Below the pieces are notes generated by a model. That model did no database searches, had not been told where the DNA came from, and saw only the letters and a list, made by a program, of their open reading frames with translations. The position numbers were made by a program, and so were the translations under genes. From Takakia lepidozioides (lineage: Eukaryota; Streptophyta; Takakiopsida; Takakiales; Takakiaceae), in assembly GCA_030704615.1 (NCBI GenBank), contig CM060733.1:75370907-75434906 (forward strand): a stretch of 64,000 nt of DNA, given 5' to 3'. Shown here piece after piece: positions 32,270 through 43,305 of this stretch (positions within the stretch are counted from its first letter, which is position 1; every line of letters begins with the position of its first letter).

Positions 32270-33054
32270 GCCATTGCAGCTTTGAGAAGACTGCGATCTT
32301 TGGGCCCCGCAACCTTCAGCACAACACACTCCACGGCGAAATGCCAATCCAGGTCATTGGGGTGGGCTTGGACTATGTGCTCCATCCATGCCAGGAGGCG
32401 TGATTGCCGTCCCACACGTGAAACATCTTTCTGGACAAGTGCTGGAAAAGTGGATCAGTAGCAATCAATCTCTCGAACTCCTCATTTCGCCTTTGCCAAT
32501 GGGGACCCCATTTGTCCACCTCATCGGAAGTGTGGGCACGAGAAGCTCCGTGGTCGTTCTCAATGGAAACGTAAAACGCGGTAGACCCCATTCGATATCC
32601 CTCCCGGAAAGAGAATTTCAGCATGTCGATATCGCCTGGGAGTGCAGGTCTCACCACCTGCAAATACCAAGTGGCAAAGGGGAATCCAAAGCTTGGCCAG
32701 GTACACCATGCCCCCCAGGACCCTGCCAATGTTGCTGTGGGTTGCCTCCAACATCTTGGCAGCGGCCAACTTCATATCCGCCTCCGACATGACGTCTGTT
32801 GCAGGGGGGTTCTCCGGCAGCCTACCAGGACCGCCAAATCCAGCCTGTATGCTGCGGGTTTGGGGCCTGGGGATGTCCAGGAGGATGTCATCCTGGTAAG
32901 AAAACTCCCTCTCGTCGTCCTCAACATGGTCAACCACCGGCGGAAGCACCTCGAGCACTCCCCCCATCTCTACTGCCCTCTCCCCGGCTTCACCTCGAAC
33001 TCTCACAATTCTTGCTGTTTGTGGTGTTCTTTCCCCTCCTCCAGTCTCCACCAT
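32270..33054 (-). pseudogene. ParB-like DGNH region of gene X
   Basis: 33054-32690 starts MVETGGGERTPQTARIVRVR, then has an acidic part and 'ATDVMSEADMKLAAAKMLEA'. A frame change near 32680 leads to 'PGDIDMLKFSFREGYRMGST' and 'LFQHLSRKMFHVWDGNH' at about 32400. One base is missing directly after DGNH. The next frame continues 'LLAWMEHIVQAHPNDLDWHF' and ends at a GT donor near 32259. The DGNH-x-LLAWM pattern matches the DGNHR/DGQHR core of ParB/sulfiredoxin-like domains, where these residues bind nucleotide. The upstream spacing of about 50 residues also fits. Confidence 0.5.
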
Positions 33055-33234
33055 ATGGGTAATTGCGGGGGCTGCTCACACCCGCGATGGTGTAACCGGT
33101 AAGGATGCAACCAGTGTGTTACTGCCTGTTTCTGGTGTCTTGGAGGGATCCACCGTCTCTGTGCGTCCCTCGCTTACATGGGCATCTGTCATTTGGACAC
33201 CCCTGGCCTCTTCAATGGTCCTTTCTCTTGCCTC

Positions 33235-33771
33235 CTAGCTAGCCTTATGTCTCGCCTGTTCTTTTGCCTTCTCTTTTGCCCTCTCACGGGCCTTCTGTTT
33301 CTTACTAGGGGTAGCAGCAGGGGAGGCCTCCAGGACAACCATCTTTGATTGAGGCGAATTGACACCCTCACGCGCCTTGTTCACTCCCCCCTCCGCAGCC
33401 TGTGACGGCTCTCTCGCCGGGGATTGCATGTGCTTGGTTTTTTTCTTCTTCTTTGCGTGGGCGGGCCCTACTGCATGTGCATTAGCTTCCTCCATTGGCG
33501 GATCTGCTATCCTCATCCGACGCCCTTCACCTGCCATGCCGCCTGCACCAACCTCCCGAATGCCTATTCTGGCGTACTCTCGCTACAGGTCCTCCCGTCC
33601 ACCAACAAAAGAAGCAAGATTTTGTTTGCCCTCCTGCCCCAACTTGGGCGTTTTAAACATGCAAAGCACCAGGTCCGACGTGTGCTGCCGACGACTGTCC
33701 GACTGCGCTTGATGACTAGCGGCTTTTGGAGTGACTGCTCGAGCAGTTGGAGCTGTCGATGATACCACCAC
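33235..33771 (-). pseudogene. Lys/Ala-rich exon of gene X
   Basis: Starts 'VVVSSTAPTARAVTPKAASH', with a stop near 33583. The second piece (33537-33235) contains 'KKKKKTKHMQSPAREPS' and a very basic helix ('KQKARERAKEKAKEQARHK'), suggesting nuclear localisation and a coiled coil. The paralogous segment at 46331-46783 is open through the position of the stop, so the break is specific to this copy. Confidence 0.55.
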
Positions 33772-34004
33772 CGTGTCGCGCTCGTCTTCACTTTGTCATC
33801 CCCAACAATCGTGAGAACCACCATTGCAATGAAATGGAAGCAACAAATGAGCCACAATCGTGGAGTGGCATGGAACAACAATGAAAACAAACCCAAGCAA
33901 TGGCTAACAATCACATGCAGAAGCAGCAGAAGGATGCCAAAACAAACAAAACAAAGCGAAGAAGACCGCACATGTTACATAAAGCGAAAGAAGCAGGGGC
34001 TTGC

Positions 34005-34178
34005 CTGAGAGTGCTTGGCTTCAGTTGACGTGGGCTGTGAGCAAGACAAGGGGATCTCTTGCTGGAGCTTCAGTTTGGCCATGCGAGACGTTGGACGCCG
34101 CCTGTAGTACAAAGGTTTGCGCCGCAGTCTGGATGTGGGGTTTCTCTCAGGAGAGCCACGCCCTTCTCCACGCGGCAT
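34005..34178 (-). pseudogene. first exon of gene X
   Basis: MPRGEGRGSPERNPTSRLRR, basic, ending at 'CAG|GCAAGC', which would be a GC-AG intron donor. The copy at 46337-47165 has the same exon with a similar GC donor. Upstream (34179-34430) is non-coding, then the palindrome array begins. Confidence 0.5.
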
Positions 34179-34436
34179 AAGTCCGAGTAAAAGAAAAAAT
34201 CTCCCGCAAAATGCGTGGTACAGGCCTCGAATGGAACTTCATCCACCCATCACATCAGGTGTCGAAGGCGTATCCGAGAAGCAAGCGCGGAATCCGTGTG
34301 GAACGTCTGGTTCAAAACCGATGGCGGAGGACATTTAATGTGCAATTGCGCCCTTAAATGTCATAGGTATGGAGGTCGGCCACAGGCGCCACCTGGCCCA
34401 CCCTCCCCCCGAGACTTCATCATTCGCCCGCTGGAT

Positions 34437-34830
34437 GGAAAAAATGGCGCCGAATTTCCATCCAGCGGATAAAGTAGGACGCAACGTGGCCCTCCCTCCG
34501 CCCGAGACGTTCTCATCCAAAAGCTGCCGGATGAAAAATCGGCGCCAAATTTCCATCCTGCAGGTAAGTCGGGGCGTGGCCGGATGCAAAACCGGCGCCG
34601 AATTTCCATCCTGCAGGTAAGTTGGAGCGTGGCCGGATGGAAAACCGGCGCCGAATTTCCATCCTGCAGGTAAGCCGGAGTGCGGCCGGATGAAAAACCG
34701 GCGCCGAATTTCCATCTAGCAGGTAAGCGGGAGGGCGGCAAGATGGAAAACCGGCGCCGAATTTCCATCCTGCAGGTAAGTCGGTCCATCTCATGGATGG
34801 AAAACCGGCACCGAATTTGTCTCTAGCGGA
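34437..34830. repeat. GGCGCC palindrome array 2, about 53 bp period
   Basis: Seven palindromic units start near 34437, 34533, 34586, 34639, 34692, 34744 and 34796. From the second on, the period is 52-53 bp and the unit reads 'ggatggaaaaccggcgccg', then 'aatttccatcctgcaggtaag'. All are in one orientation, unlike array 1. Confidence 0.9.
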
Positions 34831-34971
34831 CATCATTGGTGGGAAAAACGTGCCAAAAAGTGGCCCGCATGCAAGAAACTCTAAGTTTAGTGTCTGATTA
34901 GACAAAAAAACGCGAAAAACTTGATGCAACGACTAAATATTGTTGATGAAGGGTCGATACGGGCGTCTGTG

Positions 34972-35352
34972 GATGGATATTCGGCGCCGTTTTTCCATCC
35001 TGCAGATGATCTTTGTCGACCTCTCCCCCCAAGACGACTTCATCCGTGCGGCCTCGGATGGAAATTCGGCGCCGTTTTTCCATCCGGGGGATGTTATCTG
35101 TCGGCCAAGTGTCGGCCTCTCCCCCCGAGACGACTTCATCCGACCGGCCTCGGATGGAAATTTGGCGCCGTTTTTCCATCCGGGAGATGTTCTCTGTCGG
35201 CCAGGTGTCGGCCTCTTCCCCCAAGACGACTTCATCCGTGCGGCCTCGGATGGAAATTCAGCGCCGTTTTTCCATCCGGGGGATGTTCTCTGTCGGCCAG
35301 GTGTCAGCCTCTCCCCCCGAGATGACTTCATCCGACCGGCCTCGGATGGAAA
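34972..35352. repeat. GGCGCC palindrome array 3, 96 bp period
   Basis: Units start near 34972, 35057, 35153, 35249 and 35345. The last four are spaced exactly 96 bp. Each has 'gcctcggatggaaattcgg', then 'cgccgtttttccatccg', a 'tgttctctgtcggccagg' spacer and 'cccgagacgacttcatccg'. The last unit is cut in the middle of its palindrome, where element E begins. Confidence 0.9.
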
Positions 35353-36260
35353 TTTGCAGCATCAGCACGTACTTCTTCCACATGATGTAGTTCATGTTTC
35401 GTTACTTTAATTGAATCCTCCAATTCCATTCTCCTTCCCCATTCAGTTCTCATAGTAGGTAATAAGAACTCCACTGGAAGTAAAGCTTCCATGCCATAAA
35501 CTAATTGGAATGGTGTATACTTGGTGGTGACCTTATATGAAGTCTTGTATGACCACAAGGCTGTCAACAACTTTGTATCCCAGTCTGTCATGTTCGCATT
35601 GACTATCTTAGCCAAGATAGTGCATAGTATTTTGTTGGTGGCCTCTGCCTGCCCATCGCCCTGTGGGTAATAGGTTGCACTCTTTCTGTGCACAATCATG
35701 AACTCCTTAGTCAATAGTTCAATGGTCTCATTAAAATGACTTCCCTGGTCACTGATAAATTCCAGGGGACAGCCAAATCTTGTGATAATGTTCTCATATA
35801 TGAACCTTGTTGTGGACTTAGCTGTGTTGTCCCTCAGAGCCTTAGCTTCCACCCATTTTGTGGTATAATCAGTGGTTGTGATTATATACTTGTTCTATGT
35901 ATTCCTGGCTGGTGGATTAATTGTTCCAACAAAGTCTAATCCCCATTTCTGGAATGGTTCAGTAGGCATTGTAGGATGCAAAGCCATCTTCCCAGATCTT
36001 TGCAAAGGTCCTAGCCTCTGACACTCATCACAACTCTTGCAATACTTGTATACATCTCTAAAGAAGTAGTAGGCCACCAGTAACCTACAAGTAATATTTT
36101 CCTACTGGTAGTCTCTTCTCCAAAATGGCCTCCAGCCACTCCCTTATGAACTTCTTCCAAAACTTTATTTACCTCATGGTGGTACAAGCATCGTTTAAGA
36201 ACTCCATTAGGTCCTAGCTTATACAATCTTCCACCTATCATAGTGTATGGTAATGCCTTG
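35352..36260 (-). pseudogene. integrase of element E, C-terminus missing
   Basis: The HHCC finger region begins near 36190 ('HHEVNKVLEEVHKG') and includes 'CDECQRLGPLQRSGK' at about 36030. The core Asp is in 'LDFVGTINPPARNT', the second in '[12 protein letters not shown]' and the Glu in '[14 protein letters not shown]'. The frame changes between 36077, 36011 and 35852. The reading frame ends at 'VEEVRADAA', where repeat sequence takes over. Confidence 0.85.
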
Positions 36261-37252
36261 ATAGCTATTCTTTTCCTCTGCTCCTTCCCATAACTGGGTG
36301 GGCACTGACCATGAGTAAGGTAGTATCTGATTGGTCACTGCCAATCTAACCAATCATCTGCTCCCTGCACCTCCATTGCGAATAAACTTACATCAGGCAG
36401 TTGATCGTCTACTCTTGTGGTGGGCTCTCCTGTTGAAAAGCGTGACAAGTGATCTGCCACAAGATGCAAATGTCCAGACTTGTAAACAACTTCAAATTCA
36501 AACTCGTGCAAGATAATCAACCATCTTGCTATCCTGCCACTTATCAAAGTCTTGTTCACCAGATAAATCAAAGCCTGATGATCCACATAAAACATAAACT
36601 TCCTTCCAAGTAGATAATGCCTGAATTTCTTGACTGCATAGATCATTGCCAAAGCTTCTCTTTCAGTAGTGCTATAGTTCCTCTCAGCACTGTTCAACAA
36701 TCTGTTAGCATAGGTAATAGGTGAATCTATGTTTCCTGTAACATTTTGGGCTAACACAGCCCTCTCCTGAGGCATCACAATGTACATGAAATACCATATG
36801 TCAATGAGGGTTAATCAGTACAGGTGTAGTTGTTACTGACAATGTAAGTTTCTCAAAATCATGTTGACATTCAGCTGTCCATGCAAACACTGCATCCTTC
36901 TTCAAGAGTTTGCTCAATGGTGCTGCCATCTGTGCATATCGTCTGACAAACCTTCTGTAATAGCTGGTTTGTCCAAGGAATCTCCTTAGAGCCTTAATAT
37001 TTACTGGTGGTGGGGATGCTTTAATGGCCTCAGTCTTTCTAGGATCCACAAGCAGTCCTTTCTTACACACAATGTGTCCCAGAAGTACCCCTGAGTTCAC
37101 ACAGAAAGTACATTTTTCTGGATACAGACCAAGACCTCTCACCCTGCATCTGGCCAAACATAATTCCAACTTCTGCAAGTGCTCATTCGTAGAGCTGTAC
37201 ACACTGAAGTCATCTAAGAACACTTGCATGAAATCATCCAAATACGCTGGAC

Positions 37253-37405
37253 CGAGATATGTAGACGTCATAATCTCTATCATATCGACCCCGGGGGATA
37301 ACAAATCTGTGATGGTGGGAGCTGACTAAAGTCCCCCCATTCATCTCTGTTGAGACCTCCAGTGTGGATAACGAGGCCACCTTCATGACCTTCTTATGGA
37401 AAGAT
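37253..37405 (-). other. 153 bp foreign insert inside RT of element E
   Basis: It sits between the codons for 'SESFH' and 'YLDDF', which are adjacent in element B. On the minus strand the insert itself is open (KKVMKVASLSTLEVSTEMNG...), so it may be a captured exon piece. It shifts the RT frame. No flanking duplication is clear. Confidence 0.7.
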
Positions 37406-37561
37406 TCACTTATCACTCTCTGGAAAGTTGCTGATGCATTACAAAGCCCAAAAGGAATGACTTTGTATGCATAAGCACCCCAGTCTGTGATGAAAGCAGT
37501 CTTTCTCTGGTCTTCTTCAGCTACTTGTACTTGGTTATACCCACTGAAGCCATCCATGAAT

Positions 37562-37566
37562 GAGTA
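37562..37566. repeat. target site duplication GAGTA, left copy
   Basis: Matches 41120-41124. The uninterrupted target is present in element B as TACTC within 'atgtactcattcatgg' (minus-strand sense of E). Confidence 0.85.
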
Positions 37567-40500
37567 TGACGAGCCCTGGTCGCGCGCGGCCAGGGTGACA
37601 ACTAGCCTAGGGGGTCGTGACAAGTTGCGATGTAGGTTGGGCTCAACGAACCGCCTACCCGGCTGCGGTAAGTGCAGGGGTCCGTGGCAGTTATGGACGG
37701 ATCTAGATAGTCTAACTTCCTACCGGCAAAGCAAAGCTTAACAACTTTACTTCACAGGGCGATTTGCGTTTCCTAGTCCTACGTTTTGTTTATGGGTTTT
37801 CTACGTCTTTAATCGTAATTGCCTTCCAAGTCTTTGTTTATTATTACTTCCTACATGCCTGGACTCCCAACACGCTTATAGCCGGGACGAACCTTCAAAT
37901 CCCTTCACAAAATGAATCCCGAGCCCAAGGAGACGGGGATCATCTATCTCCCGCCCACTGCCCCCCCCCCAAAAAAAATCCTGAGGTGGATGAATGTCCT
38001 ACCTCCTAGGAAGGGACCGAATCCGCTTTCCCAAGTCAGTCTTTCCTGCTTAGAGCGATCCCAAAATGCAACCTCAATGGTCAGTCCATCGGGTGAATGA
38101 TAACAATTCAAACCTCTAGGTAATCCCAGGGATCTAATAACAATGGCCGTTCCTTGGCCAAATGCCCCCCCAATGGCCGGGTACTTGACTTCAAATATCC
38201 TCGGCGAAAGGGGGCGATACCGCTTTTAAAACTTGCGTTTCCAAGTTAAGGGGGTCCGGATAAATCCCTTAATAAAGGCGAATTATCCTGCTAAACAATA
38301 AAGACAAATCATTAAAATATTCCTACAAATGCATGAAATTCGTAGAAATACAGAATCATCGTAAGATGCTGGAGCTAACTAAATTACTCTCAAGGTGGGA
38401 ACGCCCCTTTATGCCGGGAGCATTGGGGAACCGCTCTCCACTTGGGAGCGCCCCTAAATTCCTAAACCAAACCACTCAAGAACTCATTAGCAACTTAAAC
38501 CATCACCGGGCCAAGATGAATGAAATCTGCCGCCCGTCAGTTTCTCATCTGCTCGCCACCCTGGTGTGTAAACGATGATTAAACATTCAGTGGGTCCCAG
38601 GGTCCATTCCCTGCGCCTCTTCCACCTACTTCCAATATAATCTGATTAATTTATGCAGGCAACCAGCCTAGAACGAAGTTGAAACATGTCATCTTCTACC
38701 ATGTGAAACCCCACCAAGGATTCTCTCCTCCCTATCTCAGGGCTCACTCTCTCTGCCTGTGGCATCTACCCGTGAACCGTGCTTTCACGAACCCCGGAAT
38801 ACATATCAAAATGATGGCCTCACTGGGGCCTATCCAATGGTTCCAACCATTTCTTATCCTTCGCTAAAACACGCCCTTATTCTCATGCAAGAAGAATACC
38901 ATGAATAGTGCACAAGAAATCAAAGGCATAGGGAGAAAACCCCCCTTAAAATACCCGATCCAGGGACCAACAGTCCTTGGCGGGGTCCGTCGAATTGCCC
39001 AGCGGTTAAGACTGATACCCCACGGCCAGCGCTACGTGGCGCTGCGTGGCTGGCCCGCCGCCGGCGGGGGTCCAGTGGGTAATAGGCAGGCTCTGTCGTC
39101 TCTGCCGCTCGTGTCATACCCATGCGGGCCCAGCTATGGCGCCTGGTGCTGCCACGCAGGGCACCAGCGAGCGTACTTTGCTCCAGGGGTCAACTCCCCC
39201 CACGGGGGCAGGCCGCGCCACCCGTGTTAGATGTGCCACTCCATGGCGATTCTAGGCAACCTCCTTGGTTGACCTCCAACCCAAAGGCGCCTAAAGGCGC
39301 CAACACTTAAGTGCTGGGTTCTGCCCTTTTTGGCAGCCCTCTACAAAATAGCTTAACCACTTATAAGTTAGTTAGCAACGCCTCCCATGGTCCTCTATGG
39401 CCAGGGGGCTTATGAATCATAGATATGATCTTAATAATATGGAAATTTTGGCGATAGCTTCGCTGACTCATGCAATATGGCCGTCGCCACTAAGCTAGAA
39501 AGGGAAATTTGACAAGAGCTTCGTCACTTCATGCAAGCTCGCCCTCTCCTTAAACATAATAATGGACATCTACCCTCACTTCCATGACGTAATTGGGTTA
39601 GATTCCTAAGGCCCTGTCTCCTGGGGCTTCACACCTGTGCTCTTCACACATGTACATAGAGATGCACACACATCCTCTTTGAAAGAGGGTTAGTTTTTAT
39701 AGATTTTTAGCAAACAATGCTTATAAGGTCCTTTCCTTGGACAAAGCTTGAACAACAAATGAAATGAATGAATTCAAAGGTCAAGAATGTATGGTAAGTC
39801 ACCCTCTGAAACAAGTGGTGCTTGGGATGCACTAAATCGCTCGGTAGAATGGTACTCAAGCTTGGTCCTCCTCCGGCACTCCTACTCGTCCTCAAGTCTC
39901 CCACTTCATGGAGCGCTTTCTCTACTTCTTGCCTCAAATGGCCACAAGGCCTTGAGCTAGGACTATCCTGCTCTCAATATGCTTGCTTCTAATACTAGAA
40001 GCCACAAGCTCAACTCTCTAGGAACTAGCTCCCTCAAGCTCAAAACTAACTACACAAGCAAGAGGCCAACACAAGGAAATGAGACTAGATTGAAGAACAA
40101 GAAGAGCTTGCTCTTCTTTTATTGTGTTTTTGGGGCCTCTTAAACTAGTGAAGGATAGTCTTAAACTATGATTTCCTACATGCATCTATAATTTAAAAAC
40201 GATAGAACACCATAAAATAATAACCACGGATAGAAAACCTTGGTGTTAATGATAAATCTGGTTTTTCATCCATCCAATGGATGACCAGTTGGCGCGAGGT
40301 TGTCTTTTCATCCCTCCAGCTTGCAGGTCGAATTTCCAGATTTCATCCATTGGATGAACTAGAATTCCATTTAATCGCCTTTCGCAACTGCCTCCGGCGT
40401 GATAATTCGATGCCGTCTTTCATCACCTCCAAAAATCCTCAAACTTGGTGAAAAATTATAATTAGATGTTGCGTAGCTGCCCACAAAATCTCAAGGGAAT

Positions 40501-41119
40501 CGGGGACGAAAAGACACACCTTTGGTTGGTTTCCATGGTTTCGCCATACAGGCAGTCTGCCGCTTCCTGGCAGTAAAAATACTGGTGGTGCCCCCAGGGT
40601 GTCTTTGGCCCTGCCACTGGATCACAGATCATCTGGAGTTTCCTCCTACACACTATGCATCGCTGAGGAGTGCAAAACTTCGTCGGGAAGCTCCTTCACC
40701 CGTCGTTTGCTCCGATTCAGCACTTGCTTTGTCACGATATTTCATCGTTGTACAGATTGTTTCCTCCAATTGCCAAGACTCCTCACCGCGTGCTCCTACT
40801 GGACTTGAAAGGTGGGAGAATAGAGAGATCGCAATCCGGGACTGGAACAGTCGTCATGTATTGTTTCGAACAGGTGCATGTTGTCGTTACTGGTACCGAA
40901 TTGGCAGCCTAACTCGCTATCGATGCAGCTCCCTACGGTCATTTTGACGCCAGAGTTCCTCCATGGTCGTCTCAGACATAATCTAAATTCCTATGTGCTT
41001 TACCAGCGATTCCCAGATAACTCACAAACTGCCCTGCTTTGGCAATACAATGCCTAAAATGTCTGCCTTAAGATAAAAAATGATCTGAAAAGAAATATGT
41101 ATCAATATATGCATGTACA
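37567..41119. mobile_element. 3.55 kb TG...CA insertion, probable long solo LTR
   Basis: Begins TGACGAGCCCTGG and ends TATGCATGTACA, bounded by a 5 bp target duplication. No second copy of either end was seen inside, and there are no retrotransposon protein motifs. A solo LTR left by recombination is therefore the simplest reading. A non-autonomous element is the alternative. A hairpin (CCCTGGTCGCGCGCGGCCAGGG-like) lies at its left end. A box-A-like 'tgcccagcggttaag' at about 38997-39011 is part of a GC-rich block at 38980-39250. 40261-40400 contains two CATCCAATGGATG-type palindromes. Confidence 0.6.
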
Positions 41120-41124
41120 GAGTA
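41120..41124. repeat. target site duplication GAGTA, right copy
   Basis: Matches 37562-37566. Confidence 0.85.
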
Positions 41125-42222
41125 CATCTCATGGCCTGCCATAGTGTCCAGTACAGCTTCTGTGAATGGCAAAAGAAAATGATCTTTCTTTGTACAATCA
41201 TTCAACTTCTTATAGTTCACACAAACTCTCAGTTTGTCATTCTTCTTGGAAACTATCACAATGGGTGATAGCCAAGTTGTATACTCAATCGGGTATATGA
41301 ACTTAGCCTCAGCCAACTTCTTAATCTCCTCCCCAACCTTCTGTGCATAGTTGGGATTAATCCTGTACCTTGCCTGTTTGATTGGTACTGACCCTGGTTC
41401 CAATTCAATCTTATGCTGGCAGATCTCAGGTGGTATCCCTTTCAGATCTTCATAGCTCCAAGAAAATACATCTTTGAATTTGTTAAACAAGCTCTTAGCT
41501 TCCTCAAAGAATTTTGGCTCCAAGTCAGCCCCAACTTTCACCATTCTTGGTTCCTCCTCAATTCCCACATTCACTTCTCTCCACTGTTCTTCAGCTGTGA
41601 TTGTCCATCCAGCCACTACTTCATCCTGTAAACTCACAGTGGCTGGTTCCTCTAGGATTTCTATTTCTCCCTCTCTTTCTTCATAGAAATGTGGTGGGTA
41701 ACTGCTTGTTTCCCCCTCAATTGGTGTTGCTGTTATTGCACCACAACATATACCTTTAAAGCAACTCAGGCCTCCCTGTTGCATTTCTGCAACATGCTCC
41801 CACTCTAGGTGTGCAGCAAATAGAGTAGCTTCCTGCTCCTCATCAAGCCCTCCCCTCCAGTCATACTCTCTGACTCCACGAGGTCTCCGTGTAGCAGGTA
41901 TCCTACCAGATTTCTTAGTGGTGATCTGTATCTTGTGCTTCCCATCATGCACAGTCAGTAACTGGGAATTCCAGTCATGGAATACCCTGGTCTGTTTCAG
42001 CCATGGTCGACCCAACAATAAGGAGTAAGCTTCCATGACATCATCCATTTTCAACACAGTCACTGTGATCTTAAAGATCATCTTCTGAATTTGTATCTTT
42101 ACTCCTTTTATCAAGCCTAATGGTTGTACACTCCTTTGATCTGCCATTGTTACTGTGAATGGGGCTGGTTTCATGTTACTTGGACCGAGCTTCTGCCTTA
42201 ATTGGTCTATCATAATATTCAC
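41120..42222 (-). pseudogene. pol: protease end and RT N-terminal half (element E)
   Basis: Open from after the in-frame TGA at 42223-42225. It has 'VNIMIDQLRQKLGPSNMKPA', the 'YSLLLGRPWLKQTRVFHDW' strand of the protease and a linker of about 170 residues. The RT start is 'IELEPGSVPIKQARYRINP', then 'EYTTWLSPIVIV' and 'KLRVCVNYKKLNDC'. It ends at the 3.55 kb insertion after 'AGHEMYS'. Confidence 0.88.
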
Positions 42223-43305
42223 TCATGAGCCTCCATCTATCAATACATCAGTCAAGTCTGTGCTTCCAATTCTCAATTGGATTATTGGCATGGAATCATC
42301 AAAGTCCATGACAGTTTCTCGCCCTTCAGGCTTCACATTGTAACTTGTCACTTTGTTGTTCAGGTCTGTGTTCTCTGTCACATGAGCAATTTGATTGATT
42401 GCTTGATGGGGTGCCACAGCCAATAGCTGCCCAATTGTAATCTCAGCTTTAGATTGGCATATTACTTCCGCCAAAGCCCCTTCATTATCCTGCATCTGTG
42501 AAGCCTCTTGCTTCACTTCATCGTCACCTTCTTCATCTTCTCTTTCAGAGTCAGAAGAATCTGCCATAGGGATATTAGTATCCTTCTGCATTTCCCTTAT
42601 GGTATCAGCCACTTCCTTGTGCAGTTCCTTCTCATCTCTCCATGCCTCATCATCTTCAGGCACATCACTGCCATCTTCATTAACATCTTCTCCCTCATCC
42701 ACTGGAGGTAATAGTTTAGCTTTGCTTCTGGTAACTATCAGTGTACTTACTTCTGGTATAAAACATGGCATAACCATGTGAGCTGCCACTACTGGGCCTT
42801 CATTCACAGGAGCTCTCACCTCATTTTGGTGTCTGATCCAAAATGGACAGGCTGCTTTGCGATGTCCATCCTGGTTACAATAATAACACAGTTCTTCACC
42901 ATTGGGTCCTCGCCCTTGGTCTATTCTGGGATTATTTCTATAATCCTGATTCCCTGGCTGGTAATTCCCCCTTGGATTACCCTGATAGTTGCCTGTGGGA
43001 TTGCCTTGGTAATTCCCTCTTGGATTACCTCTTCCTGCCATACCATTGTTATACCCACCAGGCCTACCATAGTGGTCCTGGTCATTGTTTCTTCTTGGCT
43101 GGGGTTGCACTCGATGCACCCTCACTTGCCTAGGTTCTCTTGTAGCTGTCCTTCTATTGTAATAACAATTCTCAGTAGAATGGTTATCCATTTTATAAAT
43201 AGTACAGTGTTTCTCCTTCATGTGGCATTCAGCTGTGGTATGGCCTTCATTTTGGCACTTTGCACACCAAACACCCTTCCTCCATTGTGTTCCAGTCTTT
43301 TTCAT
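42223..43305 (-). pseudogene. nucleocapsid and protease start (element E)
   Basis: A 360-codon frame with three CX2CX4HX4C-type knuckles. The second has Tyr for Cys at its second ligand: CTIYKMDNHSTENC, where element B has CTICKMDNHSTENC. A Gly/Asn/Arg-rich linker and an acidic stretch follow. The protease motif 'DVLIDGGS' is directly followed by a TGA stop in place of a Gly codon. A readthrough function is possible in principle, but element B has a sense codon there. Confidence 0.85.

Larger units (their letters stand above)
28508..34178 (-). pseudogene. gene X: ParB-like plus methyltransferase-like multi-exon gene, decayed
   Basis: A series of coding segments on the minus strand separated by intron-like gaps. 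From 5' to 3' it has a basic N-terminal exon (34178-34005) and a Lys/Ala-rich exon region (33771-33235). A region with the ParB signature DGNH follows (33054-32270), then helical exons (31829-31037), a palindrome-filled intron (30085-30947) and exons at 29961-29600. A methyltransferase-like region lies at 29487-28700, and the last exon is cut at 28508 by the LTR of element D. Several frameshifts and stops show decay. A second copy of its 5' end is at 46337-47165. In bacteria and phages, ParB-type domains are known fused to DNA methylases; the assignment here rests on motifs only. Confidence 0.5.
36335..37566 (-). pseudogene. RT C-terminal half and RNase H (element E)
   Basis: 37566-37408 encodes 'MDGFSGYNQVQVAEED' to 'ATFQRVISESFH'. 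After the 155 bp insertion, 37252-36801 has 'YLDDFMQVFLDDFSVYSS' and the thumb. 36787-36335 is RNase H with 'YSTTEREALAMIYAV', 'FYVDHQALIYLVNK' and 'LVADHLSRF'. The RNase H start region lost the 'DAS' Asp context near 36790. Confidence 0.85.

Noticed and set aside
34335-35410. CRISPR-like appearance of evenly spaced palindromic repeats
   Set aside because: The sequence between palindromes is itself repeated, not unique; the setting is plant nuclear DNA with introns and retrotransposons; no cas-like genes are present.
38990-39200. GC-rich block with a box-A-like sequence inside the 3.55 kb insertion
   Set aside because: A matching box B at tRNA-like distance is missing; it is noted within the insertion only.
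42223-42225. In-frame TGA directly after the protease DGGS as a programmed readthrough site
   Set aside because: Element B has a sense codon at the same place, so a point mutation in E is the simpler explanation.
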